Source of the DNA: Vulcanimicrobiota bacterium
Lineage (GTDB): Bacteria; Vulcanimicrobiota; Vulcanimicrobiia; Vulcanimicrobiales; Vulcanimicrobiaceae
Length of the DNA: 64,000 nt
Assembly (NCBI GenBank): GCA_027452165.1
Contig: DAIDGX010000008.1
Coordinates: forward strand, 103,565 to 167,564
Direction: 5' to 3'
The notes under the pieces are model-generated. The model did no database searches. It was not told the origin of the DNA and worked only from the letters and a program-made list of their open reading frames with translations. Of this stretch, positions 34,116 through 43,039 are shown in pieces. Position 1 is the stretch's first letter, and each line of letters opens with the position of its first letter. The position numbers and the translations under genes were made by a program.

Positions 34116-36375
34116 CGCGGCAACCAACGTCGCGCTGCGGCCCGACGAACTGCAACGTATCGCCGAGAAACTCGGGCGGGAACCGACCGTCGTCGAACTC
34201 CATGCGTTCGACGCGCAGTGGAGCGAGCATTGCAGTTATAAATCGAGCCGGCACCATTTGAAGAACTTGCCGACCACGGGTCCGAGCGTCATCCTCGGAC
34301 CGGCCGAGGATTCGGGCATTCTGTATATCGGCGATCATAACGGCGAACGGTACGGCGTCGTCATCGCGCACGAATCGCACAACCATCCCTCGCAGGTGGT
34401 GCCGTTCGAAGGCGCGGCGACGGGGATCGGCGGCATCGTCCGCGACGTCGTGTGCATGGGGGCCGAGGTGATTGCGGTTGCCGATCCGCTGCGGTTCGGA
34501 CGCGTGGAGGATCCATCGTCGCACCAACGTTACGTGGCGCAGGGCGCGGTCGATGGTATCTCGGCTTACGGTAACGCGATCGGCGTGCCGAACATTGCGG
34601 GCGACGTCTATTTCGACGAGCGTTTCGACGACAATTGCCTGGTCAACGTCGTGGCAATGGGGTTGGTGAAAGAGTCCGAGATCATCCACTCGTACGCGCC
34701 GAAAGACGCAAACGGTTGGGATATCGTGCTCGTCGGAAAGGCGACCGATCCGAGCGGTTTCGGCGGTGCGTCGTTCTCGTCGTTGACGCTTGACGCGGCT
34801 GATGAAGAATCGAACAAGGGCGCGGTGCAAGTGCCCGATCCCTTTTTGAAAAACGTCTTGATGCGCGCGAGCTATCGTGTATTCGCCTATCTGCGCGAAC
34901 GCAAGTTGACGGTCGGATTCAAGGATCTCGGCGCGGGCGGTATCATGGGCTGTTCGGCGGAGATCTGTTCGGCGGGCGGCTACGGTGCGACGATCGATCT
35001 CGATGCGGTGAACCTGGCGGTCGAGAATTTAAAGCCCGAAGTGATCGCGATCGGTGAGACGCAGGAGCGCCTAATCTGGGTGCTGCCGCCGGAGATCACC
35101 GCGGATGTTCTACGCATCTACAACGACGAGTACACGCTGCCCGAGATCGCGCACAACGCGCGCGCGGTGGTGATCGGAAAGGTGACCAGCGATCCACGCT
35201 ACGTGCTGCGTTATCGCGGTGAAACGGTGATGGACGTGGATATCGAGTTCCTCACCGGATCGATCCGCGACGAGCTGCCGTACACGCAGCCGCAGGTACC
35301 GCCGGGCGCCGGCGAGCGTCCTCTCGTCACCGGCGTGCAACTCGACGAACTGCTCGAGCGGGTGCTCGGGCATCGCGACGTTTGCTCGCGCGAATACCTC
35401 TATCGCCGATACGACGGCGTGGTGCGTGGATGCACGGTGCTCGAGCGCGGTGCAGGCGACGCGGGCGTACTTGCGCCGGTTCCGGGATCGCCGCTCGGCG
35501 TCGCGCTCGCAGTGGCGGGGAATCCGCGCTTCGCGAAGCTCGATCCGCAACTCGCAGCAGAGCATGCGGTGTACGAAGCGGTGCGCGCGGTGGTGGCCGT
35601 GGGTGGACGCCCGGTCGGACTGACCGACTGCTTGAACTTTGGAAACCCGCGAAAACCCGATCACTTGGGCGAGTTCGTGGTCGCAATCGACGGCCTCGCT
35701 CGTGCCGCGGCGGCGTTTGGCACGCCGTACGTCTCGGGCAACGTGAGCCTGTACAACGAATCGGCGGGCGGCAAAGCGATTCCGGCATCACCGATCGTTG
35801 CATGCGTGGGTGCGTTCGACGACGTCAGCCGGGTGGTGACGATGCCGTTCAAGGCAGCAGGCTCGATTCTGTACTTTATCGGCCGCCCGCAAGCCGCGCT
35901 TGGCGGATCGGTGTTGCTCGATGAGCTCGGACGACACGAATCGGTGCTGCCGCGCATCGACTACGATCTCGTGCGGGCGCAACACGCGCTCATGGCGCGA
36001 GCGGCGGACGCGAACCTGCTGCGCGCATCGCACAAACTCGGCAATGGCGGTCTGCTCGTCGCGCTCTGCGAGATGGCGTTTCCGACGCTGCGGCGCGGCC
36101 ATGCGCCGATCGGCGTGCAACTCGACGAGCCGTGGCAGTGGACGCACGGCGCCGTGGGCGATCTTGAAGCGCTCTTTGCGGAGACCGGCGGCTTCGTCGT
36201 GGAGGTTGCTGCGAACGATGTCGAGGCGTTCGAGGGATTTGCCGACGACGTCGAGGGCGTGTGGGAGATCGGCGTGACGATCGACCGGCCGGTGCTCGCC
36301 GTCGATACCGAGGCATTTGATCTGCATCGTCTGCGCGACGTGTGGAGTGCGCCGCTGCGCGAGGTGTATCCATGA
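34108..36375 (+). CDS. purL: Phosphoribosylformylglycinamidine synthase subunit PurL
   Basis: ATP-dependent synthetase subunit that makes FGAM from FGAR with ammonia from PurQ. The 755-residue protein starts at TTG 34108. It shows the AIRS-type repeats of small PurL: FDAQWSEHCSYKSSRHHL, HESHNHPSQVVPFEGAATGIGGIVRD, VCMGAEV and a second-half GGRPVGLTDCLNFGNP. The size (about 750) matches the multi-subunit PurL/PurQ/PurS form, consistent with the next two genes. Confidence 0.96.
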   Translation: MANAATNVALRPDELQRIAEKLGREPTVVELHAFDAQWSEHCSYKSSRHHLKNLPTTGPSVILGPAEDSGILYIGDHNGERYGVVIAHESHNHPSQVVPFEGAATGIGGIVRDVVCMGAEVIAVADPLRFGRVEDPSSHQRYVAQGAVDGISAYGNAIGVPNIAGDVYFDERFDDNCLVNVVAMGLVKESEIIHSYAPKDANGWDIVLVGKATDPSGFGGASFSSLTLDAADEESNKGAVQVPDPFLKNVLMRASYRVFAYLRERKLTVGFKDLGAGGIMGCSAEICSAGGYGATIDLDAVNLAVENLKPEVIAIGETQERLIWVLPPEITADVLRIYNDEYTLPEIAHNARAVVIGKVTSDPRYVLRYRGETVMDVDIEFLTGSIRDELPYTQPQVPPGAGERPLVTGVQLDELLERVLGHRDVCSREYLYRRYDGVVRGCTVLERGAGDAGVLAPVPGSPLGVALAVAGNPRFAKLDPQLAAEHAVYEAVRAVVAVGGRPVGLTDCLNFGNPRKPDHLGEFVVAIDGLARAAAAFGTPYVSGNVSLYNESAGGKAIPASPIVACVGAFDDVSRVVTMPFKAAGSILYFIGRPQAALGGSVLLDELGRHESVLPRIDYDLVRAQHALMARAADANLLRASHKLGNGGLLVALCEMAFPTLRRGHAPIGVQLDEPWQWTHGAVGDLEALFAETGGFVVEVAANDVEAFEGFADDVEGVWEIGVTIDRPVLAVDTEAFDLHRLRDVWSAPLREVYP

Positions 36376-37139
36376 GCAAACGCATTGCGGTGCTGGTCTT
36401 TCCCGGAACCAATTCGGAAGAAGAGACGGTGCGGCTGCTGCGGGCGTGCGGCGGCGACGCGCACCTCGTGCATTGGAGTCACGGCAAGCTTTTGCCTGGG
36501 TTCGATGCGTACGTGTTGCCGGGCGGCTTTGCTTACGAAGATCGCATTCGCGCGGGCGCGATCGCCGCGCACGACGAGATGATGGACTACGTGATCGAGG
36601 GCGCGCGCGCGGGCAAGCTGGTGTACGGCATCTGTAACGGCGCGCAGATTCTCCTCGAGGCTGGGCTCGTGCCCGGCACGGGCGAGGTGCGCCGGCCGAC
36701 TGCTGCGTTCACGCGCAACGGGCCCGTGCCGCACTTCATCAACACGCACGTGTGGTTGAAACTCGCCGTCGATCCGCAACGTTCGCCGATGCTGCGCGGC
36801 CTGGAACGCGACGCGTTGATTCCCGCGTGGGCCTCCCACGGGGAGGGGCGTCTTGCCGCAAGCGAGGCGGAATTGCGCGCGCTACGCGAGGGCGGCCACG
36901 TGGCGTTCGTCTATGCGCACGCGGATGGAAGCGTGGACGACACCGCGATTCCCAATCAGGCGGCGCTCGGATGCGCGGCGCTCGTCAACCGCGAAGGCAA
37001 CGTGCTCGCGATGATGCCACATCCCGAACGCGACGGATGGACGTTCAACCATCCCGATCGCCGGCGCGGAAACGCGATATTGGAACCGTCGGGCGGCGCG
37101 GTGTTTTTTCGCAGCTTCGTGCAGGCGGTGAACGCATGA
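36372..37139 (+). CDS. purQ: Phosphoribosylformylglycinamidine synthase glutaminase subunit
   Basis: Class I glutamine amidotransferase feeding ammonia to PurL. The 255-residue protein starts at ATG 36372 overlapping the purL stop. Motifs are VFPGTNSEEETVRLL, GGFAYEDRIRAGAIAA, the nucleophile Cys in YGICNGAQILLEAG and the His-Glu pair in MMPHPERDGW. The longer frame upstream belongs to purL's shadow. Confidence 0.95.
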   Translation: MSKRIAVLVFPGTNSEEETVRLLRACGGDAHLVHWSHGKLLPGFDAYVLPGGFAYEDRIRAGAIAAHDEMMDYVIEGARAGKLVYGICNGAQILLEAGLVPGTGEVRRPTAAFTRNGPVPHFINTHVWLKLAVDPQRSPMLRGLERDALIPAWASHGEGRLAASEAELRALREGGHVAFVYAHADGSVDDTAIPNQAALGCAALVNREGNVLAMMPHPERDGWTFNHPDRRRGNAILEPSGGAVFFRSFVQAVNA

Positions 37140-37543
37140 CGCAGCGCATGTGTGCGATCACGCTGAAGATCCCCGATAACGCGGCGTACACGACGCTCAC
37201 CACGTTGCAACGCCTTGGGCTACCGGTGGCGCGCGTGGAGCGCAGCGAAATCTGGGTGGTGGATGACGCGGGCGATGCCGATGACTTCGCCGCGCGCATG
37301 GAGCGCAACGAGACGCTCTTCAACCCGAATAAACATCGTCTTGCCGTGCTCGACGCGAACGCGCCGCGCGCGGGTGAGATGTGGATCGAAGAAACCGGCG
37401 CACACGCGCCGCACGGCCGTCGCCGGTATGTGGGCTGGCGATTGCTCGACCGCGACGGAAAGCCGGCCGATCGCGCGCTCCTGCGCGAGGCCGCCGAACG
37501 ATTGCTTTGTAACCCCGCCATCGAGAAAGCGCACTACGCATAA
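37136..37543 (+). CDS. purS: PurS-like small subunit of FGAM synthase (extended)
   Basis: PurS bridges PurL and PurQ. The 135-residue product starts at ATG 37136 overlapping purQ. It keeps the strand-helix-strand start (CAITLKIPDNAAYTTLTTLQRLGL) and the family ending REAAERLLCNPAIEKAHY. Usual PurS is about 80 residues; this one has an insertion in the middle (about 60-100, including MWIEETGAHAPHGRRRYVGW). Identity is inferred from location in the purL-purQ slot and the C-terminus, and it is divergent. Confidence 0.65.
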   Translation: MTQRMCAITLKIPDNAAYTTLTTLQRLGLPVARVERSEIWVVDDAGDADDFAARMERNETLFNPNKHRLAVLDANAPRAGEMWIEETGAHAPHGRRRYVGWRLLDRDGKPADRALLREAAERLLCNPAIEKAHYA

Positions 37544-38566
37544 ATGAACCGTCCGTACACGATCGCCACCCTGGGCTCGCATTCCGCGCTGCAAATCCTC
37601 AAAGGCGCGCACGACGAAGGTTTCAAAACCCTCGCGATCGCCAATCGTGATACGGAGCGGCTCTATCGCTCCTTCGCCTTTATCGATGAAGTGATCGGCG
37701 TCGATAGCTACTCGGAGTTTCCGGGGCTGATCGGTGAACTCGAGCAGCGTAAGAGCATCATCGTCCCGCACGGCTCGTTCGTTGCGTACCTGTCGCTCGA
37801 CGAACACAAGAAGATGACGATTCCATACTTCGGCAACAAGGCGGTGCTGGATTGGGAGTCGAGCCGCGAAATGCAGCGCGATTGGCTTACGCAAGCAGGC
37901 ATCCGCATGCCGCGGCAGTTTAAGACCGGTGCCGAGATTGATCGCCCGGTGATTGTGAAGCTGTACGGCGCGGGCGGCGGGAAGGGCTACATGTTCATTC
38001 GCGACGCCGCTGATTTCGAGAAGCGAGCGGGCGAGTTGAAGAAGGCCTACACGATTCAGGAATACATCATCGGGGTGCCGCTCTACATTCACTACTTCTA
38101 TTCTCCGCTCTCGGATCGGCTCGAGATCATGTCGATGGATCGTCGCTACGAGACGAACGTCGATTCGCTCGGCCGCATCCCGGCCGCGGCGCAGGAAGGC
38201 ATGGATGTGAGTCCCTCGTACGTCGTGGTGGGGAACCAGTCGGTATCCTTGCGTGAGTCGATGTTGGCCGAAGCGTTTGCGATGGGTGAGAACGTGGTAA
38301 AGGTCAGCAAGGAGATCTGCGGACCGAAGGGCCTCTTCGGCGCGTTCTGCATCGAGACGATCATCACGCCGGACATGCAGTTCTACGTGATGGAGATATC
38401 GGCGCGCATCGTTGCCGGGACGAACCTCTTCATCAACGGTTCGCCGTACTCGTATCTGAACTACGCGGAGCCGATGTCCACCGGACGGCGGATCGCCCGC
38501 GAGATCAAGAATGCTCTGTTGACCAATAATCTGCGTTTAGTGTTGGATGATACAAGCGTGTTGTAA
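37544..38566 (+). CDS. purP: PurP, formate-dependent FAICAR synthetase (archaeal type)
   Basis: In archaea PurP makes FAICAR from AICAR, formate and ATP, replacing the transformylase half of PurH. The 340-residue ATP-grasp protein shows TIATLGSHSALQILKGAHDEGF, IIVPHGSFVAYL, the Gly-rich ATP loop VKLYGAGGGKGYMFI, IQEYIIGVPLYIHYFYSPL and EMSARIVAGTN. All match the archaeal family closely. Starts at ATG immediately after the purS-like stop, so it is in the purine operon. Occurrence in a bacterial purine operon is uncommon. Confidence 0.9.
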   Translation: MNRPYTIATLGSHSALQILKGAHDEGFKTLAIANRDTERLYRSFAFIDEVIGVDSYSEFPGLIGELEQRKSIIVPHGSFVAYLSLDEHKKMTIPYFGNKAVLDWESSREMQRDWLTQAGIRMPRQFKTGAEIDRPVIVKLYGAGGGKGYMFIRDAADFEKRAGELKKAYTIQEYIIGVPLYIHYFYSPLSDRLEIMSMDRRYETNVDSLGRIPAAAQEGMDVSPSYVVVGNQSVSLRESMLAEAFAMGENVVKVSKEICGPKGLFGAFCIETIITPDMQFYVMEISARIVAGTNLFINGSPYSYLNYAEPMSTGRRIAREIKNALLTNNLRLVLDDTSVL

Positions 38567-39677
38567 ACGACTCCCCGTGCTCATCGCCGCCGCTGCGTTC
38601 GTGCTGATTCCCCTGCACGCGCGGGCGGCGCTGCAGGCCGACCCGGCGGTGCTCTACGCCAAGATGAAGAGCGCCTACGACAAGGCCGCAGCGAACGGCT
38701 GGGATTTTCGCGATCAGGAAGTCTATCTCTCGACGATCTTCAACGCGGGGCGCGCCTATGCGCTGCAGCGTCCGAACGATCCGGCCTACGGCGAACTCGC
38801 GACGCTCACGGTGCAAGTGGCGAGCGGCCTGCACTACAACCCGCTGACGAATCATGACGCCGCTGTCTGGTGGGTGCGCGAGGCCTCGGCGTGGGTGACA
38901 AAAAATGCAAGCGACCCGACGCTGGTCGCTCAGGCGCAGGCGTTGCTCGAACGGGTGAACTCCGAAAACGCGCCCGAGACCCTCGCGAACGATGCCGACG
39001 CGGATGCCCGCGCGAACGCAAAAGCCTATCCGCATGACGTTACGGCTGAGTTACAGCAGCTCGAGGCCGATTGGCGCGCTTGGGTGCTCACCCGCGATCC
39101 GTCGTGGCGCTCGCTTGCCTTCGAGCGTGCCGCGCAGCCGAATTTTCCGATTGGTCACCTGCCAACGACCTACGGTGGTGCGTTTCTGCAAGCGGTCAAC
39201 GATGCCGCAACGGGTACGGCCGGCATGACGGCGGGCGACGAGCACAACGCGCAGACGATCCTCGCCGATGTCAAGAACCTCACCTCGCCCCTGGTCATCG
39301 CGACGATCAAGGCGGTGCCGCACGACGCGTACTTGACGACCCTCGCTCCGGCCGACGAGTACTTCGGACGTATGGGCTATTCGGTGCTCGGCATCGAGAA
39401 CGAACTCAAGCACATCAACTTCATGCTGAATTACCATTACGGCAATCGCGAGGCGGGGCAGACCGTGCTCGTCGCGCAGTCGATCGACGACATGCACAAG
39501 GTGTATCCGCGCGATCGCGACATGGCAAAGTTGTTGTATGCCTGCATCACGACGCTCGATCGGATGACGAGCCCGCAAGCACGAGCGGCGGCGGCACATC
39601 TGCGCGGCATCCTCACGGTGGAGTACCAGGACTCGCCGCAAGCACAGAAGGTACTCCAAGCGACGTCCGCCGGATGA
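38547..39677 (+). CDS. Exported helical protein of unknown function
   Basis: A 376-residue protein whose start overlaps the end of purP. A signal peptide (LPVLIAAAAFVLIPLHARAA, cleavage after ARA) is followed by a largely helical, Ala-rich domain with many short helices and conserved-looking HTLTNHDAAVWWVREAS-type and DEYFGRMGYSVLGIENELKHINFML segments. It resembles tetratrico-like helical repeats but no family is recognised. The function is not linked to purines on sequence grounds. Confidence 0.6.
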   Translation: MIQACCKRLPVLIAAAAFVLIPLHARAALQADPAVLYAKMKSAYDKAAANGWDFRDQEVYLSTIFNAGRAYALQRPNDPAYGELATLTVQVASGLHYNPLTNHDAAVWWVREASAWVTKNASDPTLVAQAQALLERVNSENAPETLANDADADARANAKAYPHDVTAELQQLEADWRAWVLTRDPSWRSLAFERAAQPNFPIGHLPTTYGGAFLQAVNDAATGTAGMTAGDEHNAQTILADVKNLTSPLVIATIKAVPHDAYLTTLAPADEYFGRMGYSVLGIENELKHINFMLNYHYGNREAGQTVLVAQSIDDMHKVYPRDRDMAKLLYACITTLDRMTSPQARAAAAHLRGILTVEYQDSPQAQKVLQATSAG

Positions 39678-39973
39678 GGGCGTTTGCGAATCACGCGCTC
39701 CGCATAGTGCGTGCATGAGGCGCAATATCGCATCGTAAGCACGCAATGTTCTCTCGTCGCGATTACTCAAGATGCCAGGACTTTTTGACCATCGCTCCCC
39801 GAAGGTGACGTGATCGCACTTGCGCAACGGTATGCGTTGTTGAGATCATCACGGGTAGCGGTGGTCTCATGCCCGAGGTGTGGGCGAGTACGTAGGATGG
39901 CGGTGACTTTGTGCCGCGCTATTGCCACGTCCCTATCCGGTGCTTGCAGGTCGTTCAAGGACGGAGTCCTTTG
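39678..39973. other. Intergenic region containing a dispersed repeat
   Basis: About 296 bases between two exported-protein genes. It contains the 85-bp repeat copy A (39766-39850, see below), and nothing else that supports a gene: open frames in both orientations have Arg/Cys-rich shadow compositions. A plausible ribosome-binding GGAG before the next gene is at 39963. Confidence 0.5.
39766..39850. repeat. 85-bp dispersed repeat, copy A
   Basis: Direct repeat of 43433-43517, identical at 74 of 85 positions by hand alignment. The shared core runs CCAGGAC...TTTTGACCATCG..TCCCCGAAGGTG and later GCGCAACGGTATGC. It does not code for an intact protein in any frame. The two copies bracket the block of exported proteins. 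Confidence 0.75.
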
Positions 39974-40786
39974 TTGTTCCTCAAGAGATATCTCTGCGCG
40001 GCCGTGGCGGGGAGCATGCTCGCCGCATGTTCGAGTCAAGGCGCGGGCATGATGCCTGCGGTCTCCTCCGTCTCGAAGCGTGCGCTACGAACTATGATTA
40101 AGGTTAGCGGAGGGCCAGGCATGTGCCCACCAGGCTCCGTTGCGTACTGGACCACCACAGGCCCGGGCGGACCGTTAACCGATTGCATTCCGGCACCGGG
40201 CGGTGGCGAAGGGCAGGGTACTGGCGGATCGCAAGGATGCATAAGCGGTCAGAGCAGCGCGTACTGCCCACCAGATCCGAAGCAGCCCACGCCCCTGAGC
40301 GCGTCAATAGCGAGCAAAGCCAAGGGTTTCGAAGGCCTTCATCCCGGATGCAGCAGTGCCTTGAATGGCGACTATGGGAACGGTTGCATGTGGTCAGTAG
40401 ACCAGGTGATGATCGCAGCCGGCGCTGGAACAATCGGAAACGGCTCCGACTACATTGACTCAGCACTGCGCAGCGCGCTGAACGCAGGGCAGATAACCCT
40501 AAAATCGTCTTATCCTACCACTCCAATAGCTAATGCCACAGGCGACATTGTTGACTGGTGGGGCGGGGACGGCCAAACGACGTGGTCGGGGTGCGAGGCA
40601 GACAACAACTGCCACGAGCACGTTGGCATATGTCTAAATTCGGACTGCTCAGATGCCATTGCAAACAGCACCACGGATTCTGAAAAATATCAAGAATGCG
40701 ACTTTGCAGATTCAGGTTCAGCAGAGGATCCGCAGGCGCAGGACGCCGCTATGAGTCATGCACAAATCATTCAAGTAAACAGGTAG
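39974..40786 (+). CDS. Lipoprotein with possible NlpC/P60- or CHAP-like Cys/His domain
   Basis: The start is taken as TTG 39974 (or 39971) after GGAG; an upstream frame start at 39911 is less likely. The N-terminus is a lipoprotein signal ending MLAAC. A Gly/Pro-rich stretch follows. The C-terminal half has a Cys-Met-Trp-Ser-Val-Asp-Gln motif with a hydrophobic helix (CMWSVDQVMIAAGAG) and a later NNCHEHVGICLN. The Cys-helix then His-strand order resembles NlpC/P60 or CHAP amidases, but the match is loose and I infer only a possible peptidase or amidase fold. Eight or more cysteines suggest disulfides. Confidence 0.5.
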   Translation: MFLKRYLCAAVAGSMLAACSSQGAGMMPAVSSVSKRALRTMIKVSGGPGMCPPGSVAYWTTTGPGGPLTDCIPAPGGGEGQGTGGSQGCISGQSSAYCPPDPKQPTPLSASIASKAKGFEGLHPGCSSALNGDYGNGCMWSVDQVMIAAGAGTIGNGSDYIDSALRSALNAGQITLKSSYPTTPIANATGDIVDWWGGDGQTTWSGCEADNNCHEHVGICLNSDCSDAIANSTTDSEKYQECDFADSGSAEDPQAQDAAMSHAQIIQVNR

Positions 40787-40797
40787 TTGGAGACATC

Positions 40798-41232
40798 ATG
40801 AAAGCAGTTGTCGGATTTATTTTTGTTATCGCCTTGACTGTTGCGTGTGTTGCAGCGTCGAATATCCCTTATGCGCTGACAAAATACGATGACCCCACGT
40901 TCGCCGAATTTTGCAACTCGCAACTTAAAGGGAACAACCGGCTCGATGCGGCGATTATCGATGGGATATGGGGTATTTGCGGCTTCAGCGACCCAGTGGA
41001 CTCGATCGGCCCGGGTTCGGATTTGAACGACTCGGCGGTTTACGAGCATAGCATAAGCGGTTGGACGCTTATTGCAAAAGGAGGCGGATACCCAACTATC
41101 CATGACCTCGAGCTGGCTGGCGTACCCGCGTTGGCCTCGCAGAAGCTTCTTACGGCATTCCAAGCTTCGGTATGTTCGAAGGGTAACATCCGTGGCATTG
41201 CAGCGTTTTGCAAGACGGCTCAGTTGCATTAG
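40798..41232 (+). CDS. Small exported cysteine-containing protein
   Basis: A 144-residue product starting at ATG 40798 behind GGAG, with a signal peptide (MKAVVGFIFVIALTVACVAAS). The mature domain has four cysteines (EFCNSQ, GICGF, SVCSKG, AFCKTA) compatible with two disulfides. It begins 11 bases after the lipoprotein gene and is probably co-transcribed. It could act on, or protect against, the neighbour, but this is speculation. No family recognised. Confidence 0.6.
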   Translation: MKAVVGFIFVIALTVACVAASNIPYALTKYDDPTFAEFCNSQLKGNNRLDAAIIDGIWGICGFSDPVDSIGPGSDLNDSAVYEHSISGWTLIAKGGGYPTIHDLELAGVPALASQKLLTAFQASVCSKGNIRGIAAFCKTAQLH

Positions 41233-41744
41233 TACTACTGTGTCATACTCCTCGGCCCCGCTTGCGCACACCCACCAGGCGTCAGCTCCGAACTTCCCGG
41301 CTTCCATGCACGCCGTGCTTGGCAAATCAGGCTCAGCATTGCTGAAGGATAACATCGTCAGGGTGGCTTGCTTCACGCACGCACTTCGCAGCCAGTAGAA
41401 AAAGCGAGTGTACTCTTTGATTGTAGAGCACAATCCCGCTTCGCTATTCTCGTTTGACGCTGATTCGCACGTGGCCGTTGGCGGATATTACTGCGCGAGT
41501 CCGCCCGTGACGTGCTAACGACAGCGTTACGACCTGCTCCTAGCGGACGGATGACATACGCATCTCGCCGCCCGCGCGCTCGATTCAGGCACGTTGGCGC
41601 TGTGCATCGAGCTGTTCTGGTGCCATCCACCCCGCCCGTCAGCCGGACTCGCTCTCTGGCAACACGAAAAGGAGGCTCATATGGGGAATTTCGGATCAAT
41701 ACGCTCGACGTCGCATGGGTGCAGCCGTGACGCCTGCTAAATCG
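41233..41744. other. Intergenic stretch with a 30-bp dispersed repeat
   Basis: About 510 bases without a supported gene. Open frames on both strands are short and lack ribosome-binding sites. It contains copy 1 of the 30-bp repeat (41445-41474). The composition is less G+C-rich and more irregular than the operon regions, suggesting decay of an earlier gene. Confidence 0.5.
41445..41474. repeat. 30-bp dispersed repeat, copy 1
   Basis: Matches 44995-45024 at 27 of 30 positions (core TTGACGCTGATTCGC then CGTGG). The second copy lies just after the FAD oxidoreductase gene. Confidence 0.6.
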
Positions 41745-42608
41745 ATGAAGGCTATGCTCGAGCGCATGATCGCGTGTGGTTCAACTCGCGTCTTCGGCAT
41801 CAGCGCAGTGTTCGGGAAAAAGTGTCGGCCGGTCGCCGTTTCGGCGATGGTCTGTCTTTTGAGTGTAGCGGCGAGCGCCCCGGCGAAACCAGGCCTCTAT
41901 CTCAATGGGCAGCTCGTTCCTTTTGGAAGCGTTGGCGTCGGCGTCGGACTTCCACCGCCGCTCGTGTGGCGGCCGGATGAATCCGATGGCGATGCGGAAC
42001 TGCAACGCCTTCGCAAGCGCTACGACGGGAAGATCGTCCACGGATTTGGTGGCGTGACAATCTCGTGTGCAGGCTGGAGGCGTACCTACTCCTCGGCGAC
42101 CCCGCTGCGTGTCGTGCGCGTCGAACGCGAACGCGGAACGATTGCGAATATCGGAACCGGAAATCAGCTCGGAGTCGATATGTATGGCGCTTCATTTTCG
42201 GCGGTCGACCCGCTACGTTTTGTCTTTGCGCCGACATCGGCGAAGCCGGTCGCACAGTACGGCGGCGAAAATGGTGACAAGGGCGATTGTCCGGCGCTCG
42301 TGCTCGCCGATTTTCAAGTAGATGTTTCCTTGAGTCTCTCGACGCCTCCGCCGGACGCTCCATATGATGCCGCGATATACCCCGGAATGACACGCGAGGA
42401 TGTGATTTGGAGCCACGGCTACCCATGGGAGGTCGCCGACAAGGCCACGCTTCTCGGCGAAGACACCTGGAATTATGGCGTCAATCGCGGCTTCTATGCC
42501 GTCCATTTCATGGGTGGTCGTGTCATCTCAGTCGACGTACGATGTGTCACCGCACGGAACTGGGTGCAGACCCGGCGTTCACTTCGAAGTCCCCTCTCAT
42601 GCGGGTGA
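41745..42608 (+). CDS. Exported protein with C-terminal SmpA/BamE-like domain
   Basis: The frame is open from 41715. Candidate starts are ATG 41745 and GTG 41808; the latter gives a clean signal peptide (CRPVAVSAMVCLLSVAASAPA). The last third (IYPGMTREDVIWSHGYPW, then GEDTWNYG and YAVHFMGGRVISVD) follows the SmpA/OmlA/BamE pattern of a GMTxxxV helix, a GxP turn and beta strands. BamE-type domains assist outer-membrane protein assembly or act as lipoproteins. No lipobox is seen. It ends overlapping the next small frame by ten bases. Confidence 0.55.
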   Translation: MKAMLERMIACGSTRVFGISAVFGKKCRPVAVSAMVCLLSVAASAPAKPGLYLNGQLVPFGSVGVGVGLPPPLVWRPDESDGDAELQRLRKRYDGKIVHGFGGVTISCAGWRRTYSSATPLRVVRVERERGTIANIGTGNQLGVDMYGASFSAVDPLRFVFAPTSAKPVAQYGGENGDKGDCPALVLADFQVDVSLSLSTPPPDAPYDAAIYPGMTREDVIWSHGYPWEVADKATLLGEDTWNYGVNRGFYAVHFMGGRVISVDVRCVTARNWVQTRRSLRSPLSCG

Positions 42609-43039
42609 TCGTGGGGCAGCAGGTTAGACCTGGTAAACTTGACAACGCCTACGAATTCACGAGTCACGCAATGCTGCACTGGAGTGCCGAACGGAACGTC
42701 GCTCTGCATTTCATCGCGCCTGGTAAGCCAACGCGGAACGCCAATATCGAATCCCTTGAAACGGGAGCCTACGTCGTCTCGGTCGGCGAGTTCTTTGTTG
42801 AAGCGTATGCGTATTGGTACCAGCAAAATGCCAGTGGATTTGCTAGCGACGGTTGGTCTGCGGCGGTCTCTGCTGAATACGAAGGCATCGGCGCGTCGCT
42901 TGACATAACTGATCACAAGGACAGCAGCCCGCACTGGCTCAAGACATCGGGACATCCTCATGGCGAGCCTTCCGTTGGGACCATTGGAGATATCGAAGAA
43001 CCTTGCTGGCAGCAACAAAGCGCGGGGGCATGGGGATGA
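42599..43039 (+). CDS. Hypothetical protein, weakly supported
   Basis: A 146-codon frame from ATG 42599 that overlaps the previous gene's end and the next gene's start. The product (MRVIVGQQVRPGKLDNAYEF, ..., GAYVVSVGEFFVEAYAYWYQ) has no signal peptide or known motif. It has no ribosome-binding site. It could be a decayed continuation of the SmpA-like gene or a real small gene. Confidence 0.35.
   Translation: MRVIVGQQVRPGKLDNAYEFTSHAMLHWSAERNVALHFIAPGKPTRNANIESLETGAYVVSVGEFFVEAYAYWYQQNASGFASDGWSAAVSAEYEGIGASLDITDHKDSSPHWLKTSGHPHGEPSVGTIGDIEEPCWQQQSAGAWG

Noticed and set aside
40771..41433. A 220-codon minus-strand gene
   Set aside because: Lies antisense to the secreted-protein gene, which has a signal peptide and ribosome-binding site; Cys/Arg-rich shadow composition.
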